A DNA stretch of 64,000 nucleotides from Casuarina equisetifolia (lineage: Eukaryota; Streptophyta; Magnoliopsida; Fagales; Casuarinaceae). The notes under the pieces were generated by a model. That model searched no databases and was not told the origin of the DNA. It saw nothing but the letters and a program-made list of their open reading frames with translations. The stretch covers positions 12,259,938 to 12,323,937 of the forward strand of contig CM052358.1 in NCBI GenBank assembly GCA_028551475.1, written 5' to 3'. Position numbers and translations under genes: made by a program. This document shows, piece by piece, positions 11,756-23,900 of this stretch. Each line of letters opens with the position of its first letter. The first letter of the stretch is position 1.

Positions 11756-12190
11756 ATGGGTCGCGTACGAACCAAGACTGTTAAGAAGTCCTCTCGCCAG
11801 GTCATAGAGAGGTACTACTCTCGGATGACCTTGGACTTCCACACCAACAAGAAGGTCTTGGAGGAGGTTGCCATCATCCCCTCAAAGCGGCTGCGTAATA
11901 AGATTGCTGGGTTCTCCACCCACCTGATGAAGCGGATCCAGAAGGGACCAGTGAGGGGCATCTCATTGAAGCTGCAAGAAGAGGAGCGTGAGCGTCGTAT
12001 GGACTTTGTGCCAGATGAGTCTGCCATTAAGACTGACGAAATTAAGGTTGACAAGGAGACCATTGACATGCTTGCTGCCCTTGGCATGTCTGAAATTCCC
12101 GGGCTTGTTGAAGTTGAGCTACAGCCTGTAGTTCCTACCCAGGCATTTGGTCGTGGTCCAGGTGGTGCTGGTGGAGCTAGGAGGTACTGA
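11756..12190 (+). CDS. RPS17: 40S ribosomal protein eS17
   Basis: One coding exon of 144 residues begins [20 protein letters not shown]. The start is fixed by this conserved N-terminus. It contains the family block [20 protein letters not shown] (about residues 31-50) and the [20 protein letters not shown] segment, and ends in a Gly-rich tail ([13 protein letters not shown]). The protein is a structural component of the small cytosolic ribosomal subunit. Its length is normal for plants and no lesion is visible. GC content is clearly higher than in the flanks. The gene stands alone, with a leader intron and telo-box/site II promoter typical of the translation gene set. The 3' UTR probably runs to about 12450. 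Confidence 0.97.
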   Translation: MGRVRTKTVKKSSRQVIERYYSRMTLDFHTNKKVLEEVAIIPSKRLRNKIAGFSTHLMKRIQKGPVRGISLKLQEEERERRMDFVPDESAIKTDEIKVDKETIDMLAALGMSEIPGLVEVELQPVVPTQAFGRGPGGAGGARRY

Positions 12191-14158
12191 AGCAATTCAG
12201 TCTTTTTGGGTTTTTAAGAACCAATATTGTTGCCGTTATGGGAGCATTGAGTTCTTTTTGGTTTTTGATTTTAATGTTCCGTACTATGGACAAGGTTAAC
12301 TAGTCTTGTTAGTTTTGCTTATAAATTGGTGTTCAGATGTTTTGACCTTTGAAGTTGGTACCCCTCGTTTATTTACAGGAAATTTTATTGTTGCTAGTAC
12401 TGAGTTCATTTACGGGATGTGTGTTCGGATACTATTATTGCAATTCAATTGGTGTTTCTGCATGCAGTGAGAATTAGTTGGCTTTTACAAACATTCCTGA
12501 CTCGTTTAACATTCAATGGCACTAATCTATAGACAACAATTGTCAAAAGTTACATTTTGGTCTACATAATTTGTGGAGAAAGCTCCACTGGTCTGTGTAA
12601 ATAATGAGCTATTATATAATTGTTTCTTTTCAGTTTACTCGCGATTAAGGTTGAATGGAGCTGAGTTCCGATGAGTTGAGTTGTTTACTGCACCTGTTTT
12701 GTCTCTTGAACCTTCTCTTTTTTCATGAGATTTTAGCTTGCTCGACTTTTTCAATGAAATGAATGCGATCGGTGTGGGGTGGCTGCATCTTTTGACCCTT
12801 TAGACGAAATAGCTTCTTTTGGTTAAGCAGCAATTTTGCTTTCCTAATTGTAAATTTTCCCTGAGGTTACAAAAATGCGAAGCTGACTTCATTAAAATTT
12901 AACTCATCTTTGACATCATTATTGGGGTCTCTGTATCTTACTTAGTGGGCGGTTCCTCCAGTTTTTCTGTCTATACTCTAATTTAGTAAAAGATGTTTGT
13001 GATTAGGAGTGCCATTGGGATATATATCAATTGACGTTGTTTGGGTCAAGCCTTACAAGCTTTGATAACACGTTAAAGTAATCATGGTCTTCAACCTGTT
13101 TCGTATGTAAAATTCATCATTGACCTATGATTTCATGATAGCAATGAGCTTGGTATGGGGCATGTGCTTACATGGTAATATTTTGCTATCTTATGCCTTC
13201 TTTATCTTTTCACCGTCTACTATAATGAATCCTTTTTGATCGGCCATCTGTATGTTAATTAAAGATTACCACTCTGTTTTAGCAATGCTGGTAATGAATT
13301 GTTTTGATCTTTATCCCAAAACAGTCCATTTCAACTTAGTTTTTGAAGATAAAATTGAAAGACATGAAAACGCCTTATGGGATGCAGCTGAATGAAGAGA
13401 GAAATAAGTTTGAGGAGCAGTTTGTTTACATACAAGCTTCGCGTTATTGCAACCATAGTGCTTACATTGATTATTTGCGCCTTGTCTTTCGTCTTCTTGT
13501 TACCAGGCATCACGAGGTGCCAATAACGTTCCCTGGTATTGAGACATGAGAACCAGAAATTAACTAGGCCCAACTAACCTCTGTTATCGAAGTTTACCCA
13601 TAATGCAACAAGGCCAATCAAATAACCACAACTCCTTTGAAGAACAGCTATTTTTCACTACTTAACAGTAATTTTTTGAGGGTCTTACTTTGTTATGAAA
13701 ATAAAATACAAGCGAAAGCTAAACAAAGGATATCTACATTACACCAAAATAAACACATGATAGTTTGATTTGAGAGACCAAGATCGCAGGGCCAGACAGC
13801 CCTACTCCAAGACTATATACAATTAAAAATCATGTTGAAATATTTTACAAAGGCTCACTTACATTACATAGTAAACAAGGTTCAATTTATCCATGTGTAA
13901 GCCTTACATAATGAAATAAAATAAAAGAGAAATTATTTTCATTTAATACTTTTTGACTCTTTTGATTTTGGTCTTTATTCTTGATATTTATGTTGTAAAG
14001 ATGTACTTCAAAGTCAACGATGTCTGGATCTCTTAACGTCTAATCCCGTGTGATTTTCGTCCAAAGGCAGAAGAGAAGTTTGAAAGCGGATTTTGCTCTG
14101 CAGTTGACTGGCAACGTTCTTCATCTTCTTTCGTTTCTTCGATTGGAAAGTAGAGAAC
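12191..14158. other. RPS17 3' flank and CNL upstream region, no gene seen
   Basis: T-rich DNA downstream of RPS17 passes into AT-rich sequence before the resistance gene. A short open stretch at 13343-13549 has no recognisable motif and is treated as chance. The last 250 bases before 14159 should contain the CNL promoter and leader, but no TATA box could be placed with confidence. Confidence 0.4.
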
Positions 14159-17100
14159 ATGGCTGGCGCCTTGGTTGGAGGAGCGTTTCTCTCTGCTTTT
14201 CTCCAAGTGTTGTTCGATAGAATGGCATCTCGCGAGGTTGTTGACATCATTCGGGGAAGAAGACTCACTGATGGACTCTTGAGGAAGCTGAAGATAGCAC
14301 TGCTGTCTGTGAATTCAGTGCTTGAGGACGCGGAGGAAAAGCAAGCAGTGAAGTCTGATGTGAAAGATTGGCTTGATGAGCTGAAAGATGCTGTCTATGA
14401 TGCGGAGGACATCTTGGATGAGATTGCTACTAAAGGTTTGCGATGCAAGGTAGATGCTGAATTTCAAAGCGCTGCAAGTAAGGTACGAAATGCCATCTCT
14501 ACTTCCTTTAAACCCTTTGTCAAGAAGATAGAACCAAGGATAAGAGAGGTACTTGACAGACTTGAATATCTAGCAAAACAGAAGGATGTTATAGGTCTAA
14601 GAGAAGCTGTGGGAGGAAAACCATCAGAAAGACTGCCAACAACTTCTTTGGTTGAAGAATCTTCCATTTGTGGTAGGGATGATGATAAAGAGGCAATAAT
14701 CGATTTGCTGCTCTCAGATGATGCAAGTGGCAGTGACATGTGTGTAATTGCTATAGTGGGGATGGGGGGAATTGGAAAAAGTACCCTCGCTCAGCTTGTA
14801 TACAATGATAACAAAGCGAAGGAAAACTTTAACCTTGAAGCATGGGTTTGTGTTTCAGAAGAATTTGATGTGTTTAAGGTCATGAAAACAATTCTAGAGG
14901 CAGTAACTTCGTCAACTTGTGATATTAAGGATTTAAATCGCCTTCAAGTTACACTTAAGGAGAATTTGAGGGGAAAAAAGTTTTTACTTGTTCTAGATGA
15001 TGTTTGGATTGAGAATTATGTTGATTGGGAGGTTTTGAAGAATCCTTTAAAGTCTGGGACTCGAGGAAGTAGAGTCATTGTAACAACCCGTAATAAAAGT
15101 GTTGCATCAGCCTTGCGCACTGTTGCTACTTATCCATTACAACAATTATCAGAAGAAGATTGTTGGTCACTATTTGCAAAACATGCCTTCCACGATGGTG
15201 ACTCTGATGCACATCCAAAGCTACAACTAATAGGTAGGCAAATTGTGAAAAAATGCAAAGGCTTACCTTTGGCAGCCAAGACAATTGGAGCTCTCTTGCA
15301 GTCTAAACTAGATGTCAATGACTGGGAAAAGGTTTTGAAGAGTGAATTATGGGATTTGTCAAATGATGGGGGAAGCATACTTCCTGCTCTAAGACTAAGT
15401 TACAAGTATCTCCCCTCCCATCTAAAGCAGTGTTTTGCTTATTGTTCAATATTTCCAAAGGATTATAATTTTGGAAAAGATCAATTGATCTTGTTATGGA
15501 TGGGAGAAGGTTTCTTACAAGAATCTAGAAACAAGACAATGGAAGAAGTTGGTGATGATTATTTTCAGGATCTCATATCAAGGTCATTTTTCCAACACTC
15601 AAGTAGTGATAAATCTATTTTTGTAATGCATGATCTTATCAATGATTTAGCAAAATCTGTATCTAGAAAATTTTGTTTTAGGTTGGAGGATGACTATTTT
15701 CGTGAAATTGTAAATAAGACACGCCATTTGTCATATTTTAGAACAAGATTTGATAACTTCAAGAAGTTTGAGGCTCTTTATGAGGCTAAGCGGTTGCGCA
15801 CCTTCTTGCCATTAAAATCTCCACCAATGAATGAGAACTTCTTCTTGACAAAAGTGGTATCTCATGACTTAGTGCCTGCACTAAGATGCTTACGGGTGCT
15901 CTCTCTATCTCACTACAGTAATATGACTGAGTTGCCTGATTCAATTGGCAAAATTAAACATTTACGCTACTTGGATCTTTCCTTCACTATAGTGAAAAGG
16001 CTGCCTGATACAATATGTAAGTTGTGCAATCTGCAAACATTGAAGTTATCAGGTTGCCAATATCTTGCTGTATTGCCAAGGGAAATGTGGAAACTCATTA
16101 ACTTACGCCATCTTGATATCACTGGGACTAGCATCATTGAGATGCCGAGACAGCTGGGTAGATTAAAATATCTCCATACTTTGACCGTGTTTATTATTGG
16201 TAAGGATAATGGCTCTTGCATTGTGGAGTTGGGAAAACTTTCAAATCTTTGTGGAACACTTTCTATTTTGGAGCTCCAAAATGTTATGTCTCCTTTGGAT
16301 GCACTAGGTGCGAACTTGAAGGATAAAAAGGATCTCCAGGAATTGGTGTTGGAATGGAAAGCTGATACTGATATTTCGGAAATTGGTGTAACAATACTTG
16401 ACAATCTCGAGCCACATCCAAACTTGAAAAGTCTTACTCTCACATGTTATGGTGGTAGAAGTTTCCCAAATTGGGTTGGGCATGATTCATTCTCTAATAT
16501 AATATCTCTTCACCTGAACAAGTGCAAGCTTTGCTATAAGTTGCCACCACTTGGTCAGCTACCTTCTTTGCAAGAACTCTCTATTGTTGGGTGTGATGGA
16601 GTTGTTACAGTGGGTCCTGAGTTTTATGGAAATGGTAATTCTTCAGTGGAGCCATTTAGAGTCCTTAAAGTTCTAAGGTTTGAGAAAATGCTGAATTGGG
16701 AGAAATGGCTTTTTTCTGGCGCTACAAGTGACGACAAAGCTTTCCCTCATCTTGTAGAGCTCTATATTCATAGCTGCCCCAAGCTAATTGGAGGGCTGCC
16801 CATCCATCTTCCTTCTTTAGCCAAACTTGTAATCACTGAATGTCTTCTTCTGATGGCTTCACTCCCAAGGGCTCCAGCTATATGTGAGTTGCAGCTAGTA
16901 CATTGCCATGAGCTACTATTAAAGGAATTGCCTACTAAAATGCAGAAGCTTAAACTCGAAGGTTTTGGTGCATTAGATTCCCTGCCGAAGGGAATAATGG
17001 ATTCCAGCAATTGCATTCAAGAGCTAGAAATATGTGATTGCTCTGCACTTTCTTGCTTAAGTAAGGGTGCTCTACCTTCTACATTGAAAACTATTAGGAT

Positions 17101-17935
17101 CACAAATTGTAGAAAGTTAGAGCTCCCTATGCACTTGTATTATTCATCCCTTGAGAGTTTTTTTTTGATAGATAGTTGTGATTCTCTCATATTCTTTCCA
17201 TTAGACTTGTTCCCAAAGCTTTTTGATATCATAATCAGGGGATGTAGAAATCTGGAATCTCTTAGAATACTAGAAAAAGATGAACATGACTTGAGGACGT
17301 TACAGATACAAATCCACGAGTGCCCTTGTTTTGTATCCTTCCCGGAAGGAGGATTGCGTGCTCCCAATCTTACATGGTTCTGGATCACCAATTGTAGAAG
17401 TCTGCGATCACTGCCGGAGAATATGCATATGCTACTTCCATCTCTAAGGTATTTGCGTTTAGAAGGTTGTCCACAAATAGAGTTTTTTCCTGAAGGGGGC
17501 TTGCCTCGCAGTTTGAATCTTATTTCCATCCTTGGTTGTGACAAACTTGTTGCCAGCCGTATGCAATGGAGCTTGCAGAAACTCCCCTCGGTTAGAAAAT
17601 TGTCAATAAGTGGCAAATCTGAAAATGTGGAGTGCTTTCCAGAAGTAGGCTTGCTGCCCACCAATTTGACCTTTCTTCACATCTCTCAGTTTCCAAATAT
17701 GAAATCTTTGGACACAATGGGGCTACAACACCTTACCTCTCTTGAACAATTATGGATCAGTGACAGTCCTAAACTCAAGTACATGCCAAATAAGGGGCTG
17801 CTTACCTCCCTTTCTTTTCTGCGGATCAATGAATGTCCTTTACTGAAGAAACAGTATCAAAGGAAAAAGGGAAAGGAATGGGACAAGATTTCTCACATCA
17901 ACTGCATAATGATTGATGAAGAATTGATTGTTTGA
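14159..17935 (+). CDS. CNL-type disease-resistance protein (RPP13-like protein 1 group)
   Basis: Intronless frame of 1258 residues, normal full length for the group. Order: Rx-type coiled-coil domain (1 to about 150, with DAVYDAEDILDE in place of the EDVID motif); NB-ARC with P-loop GMGGIGKST (201-209), kinase-2 LLVLDDVW (276-283), RNBS-B GSRVIVTTR (303-311), KCKGLPLA (365-372) and CFAYCSIFP (425-433); MHD triad at 490-492; then about 25 irregular leucine-rich repeats (about 570-1230) and a basic tail. The W after kinase-2 DDV fits a CNL rather than a TNL. Such proteins are cytosolic immune sensors that bind ADP/ATP and trigger cell death when a pathogen effector is perceived; the effector is unknown. 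All nucleotide-binding motifs are intact, so the gene appears functional. No second NLR is visible in the window. Confidence 0.96.
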   Translation: MAGALVGGAFLSAFLQVLFDRMASREVVDIIRGRRLTDGLLRKLKIALLSVNSVLEDAEEKQAVKSDVKDWLDELKDAVYDAEDILDEIATKGLRCKVDAEFQSAASKVRNAISTSFKPFVKKIEPRIREVLDRLEYLAKQKDVIGLREAVGGKPSERLPTTSLVEESSICGRDDDKEAIIDLLLSDDASGSDMCVIAIVGMGGIGKSTLAQLVYNDNKAKENFNLEAWVCVSEEFDVFKVMKTILEAVTSSTCDIKDLNRLQVTLKENLRGKKFLLVLDDVWIENYVDWEVLKNPLKSGTRGSRVIVTTRNKSVASALRTVATYPLQQLSEEDCWSLFAKHAFHDGDSDAHPKLQLIGRQIVKKCKGLPLAAKTIGALLQSKLDVNDWEKVLKSELWDLSNDGGSILPALRLSYKYLPSHLKQCFAYCSIFPKDYNFGKDQLILLWMGEGFLQESRNKTMEEVGDDYFQDLISRSFFQHSSSDKSIFVMHDLINDLAKSVSRKFCFRLEDDYFREIVNKTRHLSYFRTRFDNFKKFEALYEAKRLRTFLPLKSPPMNENFFLTKVVSHDLVPALRCLRVLSLSHYSNMTELPDSIGKIKHLRYLDLSFTIVKRLPDTICKLCNLQTLKLSGCQYLAVLPREMWKLINLRHLDITGTSIIEMPRQLGRLKYLHTLTVFIIGKDNGSCIVELGKLSNLCGTLSILELQNVMSPLDALGANLKDKKDLQELVLEWKADTDISEIGVTILDNLEPHPNLKSLTLTCYGGRSFPNWVGHDSFSNIISLHLNKCKLCYKLPPLGQLPSLQELSIVGCDGVVTVGPEFYGNGNSSVEPFRVLKVLRFEKMLNWEKWLFSGATSDDKAFPHLVELYIHSCPKLIGGLPIHLPSLAKLVITECLLLMASLPRAPAICELQLVHCHELLLKELPTKMQKLKLEGFGALDSLPKGIMDSSNCIQELEICDCSALSCLSKGALPSTLKTIRITNCRKLELPMHLYYSSLESFFLIDSCDSLIFFPLDLFPKLFDIIIRGCRNLESLRILEKDEHDLRTLQIQIHECPCFVSFPEGGLRAPNLTWFWITNCRSLRSLPENMHMLLPSLRYLRLEGCPQIEFFPEGGLPRSLNLISILGCDKLVASRMQWSLQKLPSVRKLSISGKSENVECFPEVGLLPTNLTFLHISQFPNMKSLDTMGLQHLTSLEQLWISDSPKLKYMPNKGLLTSLSFLRINECPLLKKQYQRKKGKEWDKISHINCIMIDEELIV

Positions 17936-20900
17936 GCTAAAGATATGGCAAAAGTTCCTACTTCTGTTATAGAATCTGCACAAAAGGTGGATGGAGTAAA
18001 CAATATATTCAACTTCTACAGCTAGGTACTTCATCTGTTCAACCTGCTTCTTACAATATAATTTATCATTTCTGATTTAGGTGTGCTTATTGACCATCTC
18101 TGATGAAACAGAATTCTTTGCCCCTGTTGATTCTTTCTTTTTACGTCACCATTCTGGACGTAATAATCCAAGGTTGTTGAGCCCAACATGTCACTGCCAG
18201 GAATAGTTGTGAATATAAAAGCTTGGGAGCTTTAAAGACACGATTGGTTTGCTCAAATTATGTGTTCCTGTAGATCTTATTTAACTGTTTATCCTCAGTA
18301 CATTTTTGTTCTTTTAAAATGTCACCTTCCACTGTCAATAACGGTATCATATGTTTGGAACTAAAATTGTCTCACTCTTGTTTTTTGGGGGTTTTTTCTC
18401 TTAAAAAGTCCTTTCATGAATTGGTCACTAGGGCAGGACTTTCACTGTTAAGTCTCTACGTCTTGAGTCTGGACTTTTTGTTATAACAGAGAGACAAAGC
18501 CAAATAATGATTGGCCTCGACTCTCTAAGCATATGTGTTTCACGACTAGCAGATTACTTGATTAACACTAGAGTTATTTCTCTTAGCATTTCCAGGTTTC
18601 TTGTGTATTGTCCAATGGCTTCTCATACTTAATCGGGCCCTTTAAAATTGAATCATTCCTAACCTGATTTGATGAATAATATTCGTGCTTCCTCTTCTCA
18701 TCTATTTTGTTACTTCAAAAGCTCTAATATTTCCCCAAGATTTTGCTCCTTCCTAATTAGCCCTATAAACATCTTGATCTACTGTCCTTCATCAGCTAGA
18801 TAAATAATACTTCTGAAAAACATTTAAGCTATTTTTTTACTGAATAAGGTATACCTAAATGATTCTTTAGTGGAAAGAAAACTTATGTGTTTAGTTCAAT
18901 AACCTATAGCACAAATTAAGTTGAAGATGGTTATAGTATTACTTGACATGAACCGTGACTAGGCACTAGGTAGCAGATGAAGCTTAATCATCTGCTCTTA
19001 ATGCATGCTTTTCTATATTTCAAAAGTATCTCTGGCTGATTAAATCTAGTTGGCATTTAGAAATATTTTATTTTAAATCTGCATCTGCCCTCTGTGAACT
19101 TGCGTTGATTTCATGGTGTGCATGGTTGGCTAAAGAAGTATGTTCTCTTTTTTCCCATCAGGGCTAGGCTATCTACTGCGCCATAATGTGATGAGCACAC
19201 ATCTGGATTACCCATTTCGATTTACCATGCATGTGTTGGTGATTTATTTTTTGATTTAGACATTTTATTATTTTCTGACAAATAGGTACTGGAAGTGCAA
19301 TTGTGACCTGTGGGACATAAAGTGTGGGTTTTTGAGGAAATTTGGATATTCCTTTTCTCTGAAGTGTGGGTTTCTAAATCAGCATTCGGTGTATTTCCTC
19401 CTGAAAGGTGCTGCAGTTTGCTTGCTACATGGGAAAAGGTAATTTAGTAGCAACTGTGAGTTCTTATGGCTACATTTGTTCTCTTTAAGGTGGCTGATAA
19501 TTTATCATAACAGATCAGGTACCTAATATCCAGCTGGCATGGCACCAACTGAAGCTAGTGCAGTTTCTGTTGCCTTCAATCATCAAAAAATTTGAGAATA
19601 GCCAATGCAGCTGGGTATAAGATGGTGCTTTTTTTTTTTTTTTTTTTTCTAGCAGAATAGCCAATCATTCAGTTATAGGGCACAAATTATGACAACACGG
19701 GTTCACTCCCAAGCAATTGCAAGAGAAAAGCTTGGGAAAATCAATTAGGCCTTGACCACTACAAGTGCCCTTGAATACAGGATTCTCATTAATTTCTCTT
19801 TGTTAAGTTGTATTTTTAATTCTTTTTCTTAGTTACTCATGTCATAGTAATTTTCTGCTATGTACTTATTTGCTTTGTACCCACCAATTGGCGTGATATC
19901 TTAAAGGGTTAGGTTCAATGCCCTGTCCATGTATCCTCTCAACAAGTCTAATGATTAAATCATCTTGTTCTATCAAAAAAACAATAAAAAAAAGAAGAGA
20001 AGAAGATGGTGCTTAATTTGTTGGTCAAACAAGGCAGGTCAGTTTTTGATGTTGCTTCCCTTTTTAATGTGTACCATGTATGTAGCGTTTCTTCTCAAAG
20101 GGGTATTAAGATGTCCTTTTGGCATAAGTTTAATTTCACTTCTATTCCGTCCATCACAGAATTGGATGGAAAGAATCACTGAATGGGATTTCTTCATGTG
20201 ACTTGGAGAAGTGAATATATCTTTTTGGTTGAGCCTCGTGTAGAACCATTTTCACTAGGCACAAAATGCGTCAGTTTTTTGGACTTCTGTTGATTTTGGA
20301 GGCTTCTTGGTTATTACGCCTTCTCATTTCTTAAATGAAGTTACTACCGAAGGCTACAAAGAATTTGGGTTGGTCATGGGCTTATATCTCTGTTCATTTG
20401 ATTATTTTTAACTTGCAAATTATTTGCCTTTTACTTGGAAACCTATTTATCTTAAAAGTTAAGAAAGGGTTAGGCCCTTCTTTGTTCTTTGGTGTCACTG
20501 TCAAGCTTTCTGCTGGCTCTTTTCTTTCAGCATTTAAACCTAATGGTACACTTGAAATTTTATGAGGTAGCCGTATACTCCTCTTTACCATTTTGTTCAA
20601 AATGCTGTTTTCCCTTTTTCCTTCTAGAGGTATTGAGAGTTTATTTCTTTGTTCATAATTCATACTTATATAGGATTGACCTGATAACATTATGCCCCGC
20701 CAGTTGCTTCTCTGAAAACGATAAGCTATTTATTTAGAATTCATTGCCAAGCTCATGGGACCAGGCAATGAGCTCCTTTCTTTGAGAGTTGGAAGGAGGA
20801 CCATGATAGGGCTTGAGGACTCCAGAAAGCTTGGAGGTCAAAAGTGGCTACGCTCAGCCTTGATGATTTTCGAATTCCAAAGAACAATTCTTTCATATTT

Positions 20901-23900
20901 TAGTGGGTCTATGGTCAAGTTCAGAGTCTACATGATGATGGAGTATGTTGAGAATCTAAGTATGGAAAGATAATTCATGTGGGTTTGTTGGGGCTAATGT
21001 TGGAAGTGCGGTAAGTTCGTGATTAAGAAGATTAACCCTTTGGGACCTGTTATATTGAACCTTACGAAGATGATGCCATGCATCATTTGGAGCCTCAAGG
21101 TGGGATATGTTTACAGGGTTTTACGAGTCACTTCTACAAACGGAAGATATAATTCTCTTGCTTCTAGCCCTTTTTAGCTTTTGTCCATTTGAATCTTAAA
21201 AAATGAGTTGGTCGCATATGGCAAAATTGTTTTTATACTATTGAATTTGTTCTTCAACTATGGTTGAGTTTAGTTCTGGGTGTTGTATGGCAAGACTATG
21301 GCATGTCAAAGTTCTATTTCTCGACCTAATGTCACATGTACATCTTCAAGCTTGGCTTGTCAAAAATTGAGTTGACTTGAAGTCATATTTGGTATGGATT
21401 GCTTCATTGGCTAATCCTAGTAACGTTCAAATCAAGCTTCAGCCATCCCAAGCTTTGCTCGCCTTAAGCTCTTTGTTGAGCCTTGTTCGTCTGAAAACCA
21501 TAGTGTTGCTTCAGCTTAGGCCTAACCCATCACAGTCAAGACTCATGATTAAGCTTAAAGCTCTAGATCAATCCAGTTAATTAGGACACATGTTTAGGTA
21601 TTTGGCAAGTCACACTAAGCTAGGGAAGATGATTGTTTATTTATTTGGGAATCATGGAAGGAAAAATTTGTTGAAAATGTTATGGATGAGTATCCCATAT
21701 CTTAGTTTGAAGTCTTTCTTATATGTTAGGGGGTCTTCCTTTCTCAATGATTGGTTAATAGGTGGAGTTGATCTTTCTAATATGGTACCAATGCCATTGA
21801 TCAAGGCAACCATCCTTTGGAAGTCTTTCCCACCTGTGGATGAGTTTCCTAGGGGACACACATTCCATGTGAGGGGGAATGTTAAAAGGCATGGATTGTC
21901 TCACATGGCTTTGCTATATATATGAATTGTCTTCCTCTCTATTAAAAGGCTCACTTCCTCCTTTAAAACCAATTGTTAAGAGAATGAGACTCATCCACAT
22001 ATTAGGAGGATATCAAACCACAATATTGGTAATGGGGATACACATGTAAATTGTTTTTCAACAAATTAACATGCATTGGGTTTGATAACTATCATTGTGA
22101 AGTTAAAAATCACTCGTTTGTTTATTTGAGTGAGAATTTTCTCCTAGGCTTTTTAATCTTTTTGGCCTTTTAACCATTGGCTTTGAAATGAATTTATGGC
22201 ACATGAGGAAATTTTCATATCTAGTGGATCCTTAATATGGTAATATATCAACTACGTATAATAAGAACAGTATGAATTCTGATCATTAGAAATATACTTT
22301 ATTACTTTTCTGTTCAAAAAACTTGGGTTGGTGCTTGCTTCTAGAAGAAGCCAACTTTTTTAAAGATATGCATAATATCGACCAATAATTAACTTAGTTT
22401 CATGCTTTCTATTGATTCATGATAACAATTAGAGGACCTAGAGTGAAAGATTTACTGGAGATTTTTTTTTCTTCAGATAAATCTATAACCTTTCTTTTAT
22501 GTGCATTGTTTGTAAGATACATTATACTTACAATTCGGACTGCATTGCTCTGGTGCATGGTGAGACAAGATTCTTTTTATTTCTATTGTTTTAATTAATA
22601 TATTGAGATATGTGGTTATTATCAAACCCAGCAGAGAGCTTAAAGTTATCCTGAATGATCGTCCATAGCATTTTTGAAATTTGCCATAGGTATAATTATG
22701 CTTTGATTACTGAACCTTTAGGTCCAGAAGTTCTTAGGTAACAAGAACGGGAAAGGAGATAGTGATTTGTTTCAATGTGAGAAAGATATGTTAGCAGCAT
22801 ACAGTTCTGTTTGGATCTGTTATCAAAAAAGAAAAACGTTACCAGGATGTTGATATTCTTAAACCAAAAAATAAAAGGGAGACAGTAGAAGCAGGCTTAT
22901 CGAGATTGTTTGAGAAAATAACCCAAAATTATGTCTGAAAGTTGTCATCTTTGACTTTGAGGGCCGAAAAAGATTCATCGTGGAGGAAAAACAAAAGGCA
23001 AGCAGACCCTATTTTCCATTTCGGTGCTCATCAGGAATTGAAGCTGTCATTAAACAAGAAGACAGACTGAATGAGAGTTGTTTAAAAATACTGGTGAATT
23101 TCAAGAAGCTTGAGAGTTTTGTGGGACTTTGCTAGAGAAGTTGTGTTGAACTTCAGTAAGACTTTTTCTAACTTAATATGTCACACCTTGAGTCCAGCCA
23201 TATAACGGAGGTCTTACATTTCAGAGGTCAAATAAATGTCCAGCAATGTATATTTTCCTGGAAAATGGAAAATGCTCTTCATGGTTTCATGAATGCGTGT
23301 GGAAATGCTTTGTTAGACACAGTGGAAGAGTTCCCCCGAAATGCCACCAATTTCTCCTTTTCCGAAGAACTTTTACCACCTCTTTGAGTTGCATTTCTTT
23401 TTTACATCCAGTTTGATCTGTCATAATCTGCAGTTGCATAATAATTTTTACAAGGAAATATGATGTTTTGGCTTTTGATGAATTACAGATTTCTTTTTGA
23501 AGCTGGCAATAGGAGAATCCAATGTTGCAGCGAAAATCATGTGCCAAGCTGAAGGAGTCTTAAGTCAGCCTTGCTCAAACAATTGACGCCAGTGATGGGT
23601 ACAGATTGTTAGGGATTATTTCCTATTATTGTGGTTACATGTTTTATGACTTCAAATGACTGTTCTGGCATTCTAATATAATTTCTTTATAGTACAGCCT
23701 CAGCCGGTTAGCTCTCTTCCAGCTCTGGAAGTTTGCCATGACCGTAGTCTTTAACATTCATCACATTTTGAAATAACATAAAATCTACTAGTTTCATGAA
23801 AGGAAGCTACTGGTAAGCAATCAGCAAATACTACAGATTGGAAATTACTAGAGTGAGTTCTGTCCAGGGCCTTTGTGCAGGTGGTTTAGTCATAGATTGG

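Noticed and set aside
11815..12195. 126-codon open frame antisense to RPS17
   Set aside because: Explained by the GC-rich coding strand of RPS17; no motif.
13343..13549. 68-codon open frame between RPS17 and the CNL gene
   Set aside because: No recognisable motif; an overlapping frame exists on the other strand; composition matches the intergenic DNA.
17140..17664. 174-codon open frame antisense to the CNL gene
   Set aside because: It lies entirely opposite the LRR coding region and has no recognisable domain; an antisense shadow of the repeated LRR codons.
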